Made by a program: the position numbers and the translations under genes
The notes under the pieces: model-generated
Told to the model about the DNA's origin: nothing
Database searches by the model: none
The model's input: the letters and a program-made list of their open reading frames with translations, nothing else
Shown here: positions 12,552 through 13,239 of the stretch, piece after piece
Numbering within the stretch: position 1 is the stretch's first letter
Layout of the letters: each line of letters opens with the position of its first letter
From: an uncultured Clostridia bacterium
Lineage (GTDB): Bacteria > Bacillota > Clostridia > Oscillospirales > Ruminococcaceae
Assembly: GCA_937901465.1 (NCBI GenBank)
Contig: CALGTU010000045.1
Coordinates: 1 to 13,239 of the forward strand
Direction of reading: 5' to 3'
Length of the DNA: 13,239 nucleotides

Positions 12552-13239
12552 TTATTTTTTATATGTTGTTATTTCAATGCTTTCGATTTTAACTTCTTCT
12601 GTGAATTTTGTTCTCGCTTCGGTATCGTTCGGGATAGAGCATATTTCTTCGTAAACTTCCATTCCCTCAAAAACCTGACCGAAAACTGTGTATTTTCCTG
12701 CGAAATTGAGAACACCGCCGTGTTCTATGTAGTTATCTATCAAAGCTTCATTTCCATAATCTTTTTTAAGTGACTGAAGCTGAGTTACTGTGTCTTCGTC
12801 GAATTCTATCGTGTTTACGAAAAGAAGTCTGTTTCCTACATCTGATGAATCATAATTCTGCGAAACGGCACATACCGCTCCCTTGAAGGTCCACATATGT
12901 TCTGTGATTTCATGAGGGAGAGCGGTTTTATCTTCGGGATTTCCGCCTATGAAATAAACACTCGAAACCCCTGAAATAACTGTTGTTCCATTATAAAAAC
13001 GAACAAGCTTATTCGTATTCACAAGCTCCGTTTCGCCGTTTCTCAGCGAATCCATCCATATTGTTGTGTATTCTGTTATCCATGGATGATTTTGAAGTAA
13101 TTCTTTACTCATTAATGCTATATCATAGCTTGATGTAACATGACCATCTTCATCTATACCGTGGCAGTTTTTGAAGGTTGTATCATACATTCCTAGTTCT
13201 TTTGCTCTTTCGTTCATTTTTGATACAAAGCCTTCTTCT
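12552..13239 (-). CDS. Chimera: S11 D-Ala-D-Ala carboxypeptidase (DacF-like) fragment fused to the C-terminal half of a cyclophilin (partial)
   Basis: The frame is open to the window end (EEGFVSK precedes the first Met at 13217), so the 5' end is missing. Counting from that Met, residues 1-78 read as the middle of a DacF-type penicillin-binding carboxypeptidase: MNERAKELGMYDTTFKNCHG, HVTSSYDIALMSKELL, and NTNKLVRFYNGTT. In DacF proteins the next residues are GLKTG, which carry the KTG active-site motif; that motif is absent. Instead, 75-221 match a cyclophilin from its YNGTT-type strand onward: FIGGNP, FKGAVCAVSQ, VGNRLLFVNT, AGKYTVFGQVFEGMEV. The catalytic HR of cyclophilins is replaced by IS (residues 81-82). 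Neither half looks catalytically complete. The C-terminal half resembles the adjacent lipoprotein cyclophilin, including its insert, suggesting a tandem pair disrupted by deletion. A misassembly is possible. Confidence 0.75.
   Translation of the reverse strand, partial: EEGFVSKMNERAKELGMYDTTFKNCHGIDEDGHVTSSYDIALMSKELLQNHPWITEYTTIWMDSLRNGETELVNTNKLVRFYNGTTVISGVSSVYFIGGNPEDKTALPHEITEHMWTFKGAVCAVSQNYDSSDVGNRLLFVNTIEFDEDTVTQLQSLKKDYGNEALIDNYIEHGGVLNFAGKYTVFGQVFEGMEVYEEICSIPNDTEARTKFTEEVKIESIEITTYKK

Overview
The window looks like chromosomal DNA of a low-GC, endospore-forming, flagellated member of the Clostridia. An Oscillospirales/Ruminococcaceae-like bacterium is my guess, from protein flavour only. 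Evidence: the end of a flagellin gene, a SleC-type spore cortex-lytic locus, a MazF close to the Bacillus subtilis toxin, AT-rich intergenic DNA, strong AGGAGG-type ribosome sites and several TTG starts. I see no insertion sequence, prophage, CRISPR array or tRNA.

Layout. 1-637: flagellin 3' end, then a small gene that looks like the start of a FliS-type flagellar protein fused to the back half of a DUF1273/SLOG protein. 887-1801: a membrane-anchored, degenerate LytR-CpsA-Psr-like protein. 1798-2584: promoter, yybP-ykoY manganese riboswitch, two overlapping terminator hairpins and mntP (manganese export). 2653-3505: a cytosolic cyclophilin convergent with an orphan mazF. 3664-4461: a TIM-barrel amidohydrolase. 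4468-4873: rnpB (RNase P RNA) with its promoter and a bidirectional terminator. 4872-5237: a small membrane protein on the minus strand. 5361-7824: a three-gene operon whose parts add up to a split SleC plus extra peptidoglycan-binding repeats. From 7826 everything is on the minus strand: rlmH, a lipoprotein of unknown function, a murA-MBL hydrolase operon ending in a clear terminator, a cyclophilin lipoprotein, and a truncated D,D-carboxypeptidase fused in frame to the back half of another cyclophilin.

How the genes fit together. Several products act at the cell envelope or spore wall: the SleC-like cluster (cortex lysis at germination), MurA (first committed step of peptidoglycan synthesis), the LCP-like protein, the S11 carboxypeptidase fragment, and two exported or formerly exported cyclophilins (protein folding outside the membrane). 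mntP is a self-contained manganese-response unit. RlmH, RNase P and MazF act on RNA.

Most notable: (i) two in-frame chimeric genes near the two ends of the window, each retaining only part of two unrelated families; (ii) the mntP leader, where one RNA segment can pair either upstream, forming terminator 1, or downstream, blocking terminator 2; (iii) the SleC-type enzyme split into separate pro-domain and catalytic polypeptides by a 4-nt overlap. The calls come from reading the sequence and from memory of families; no search was run.
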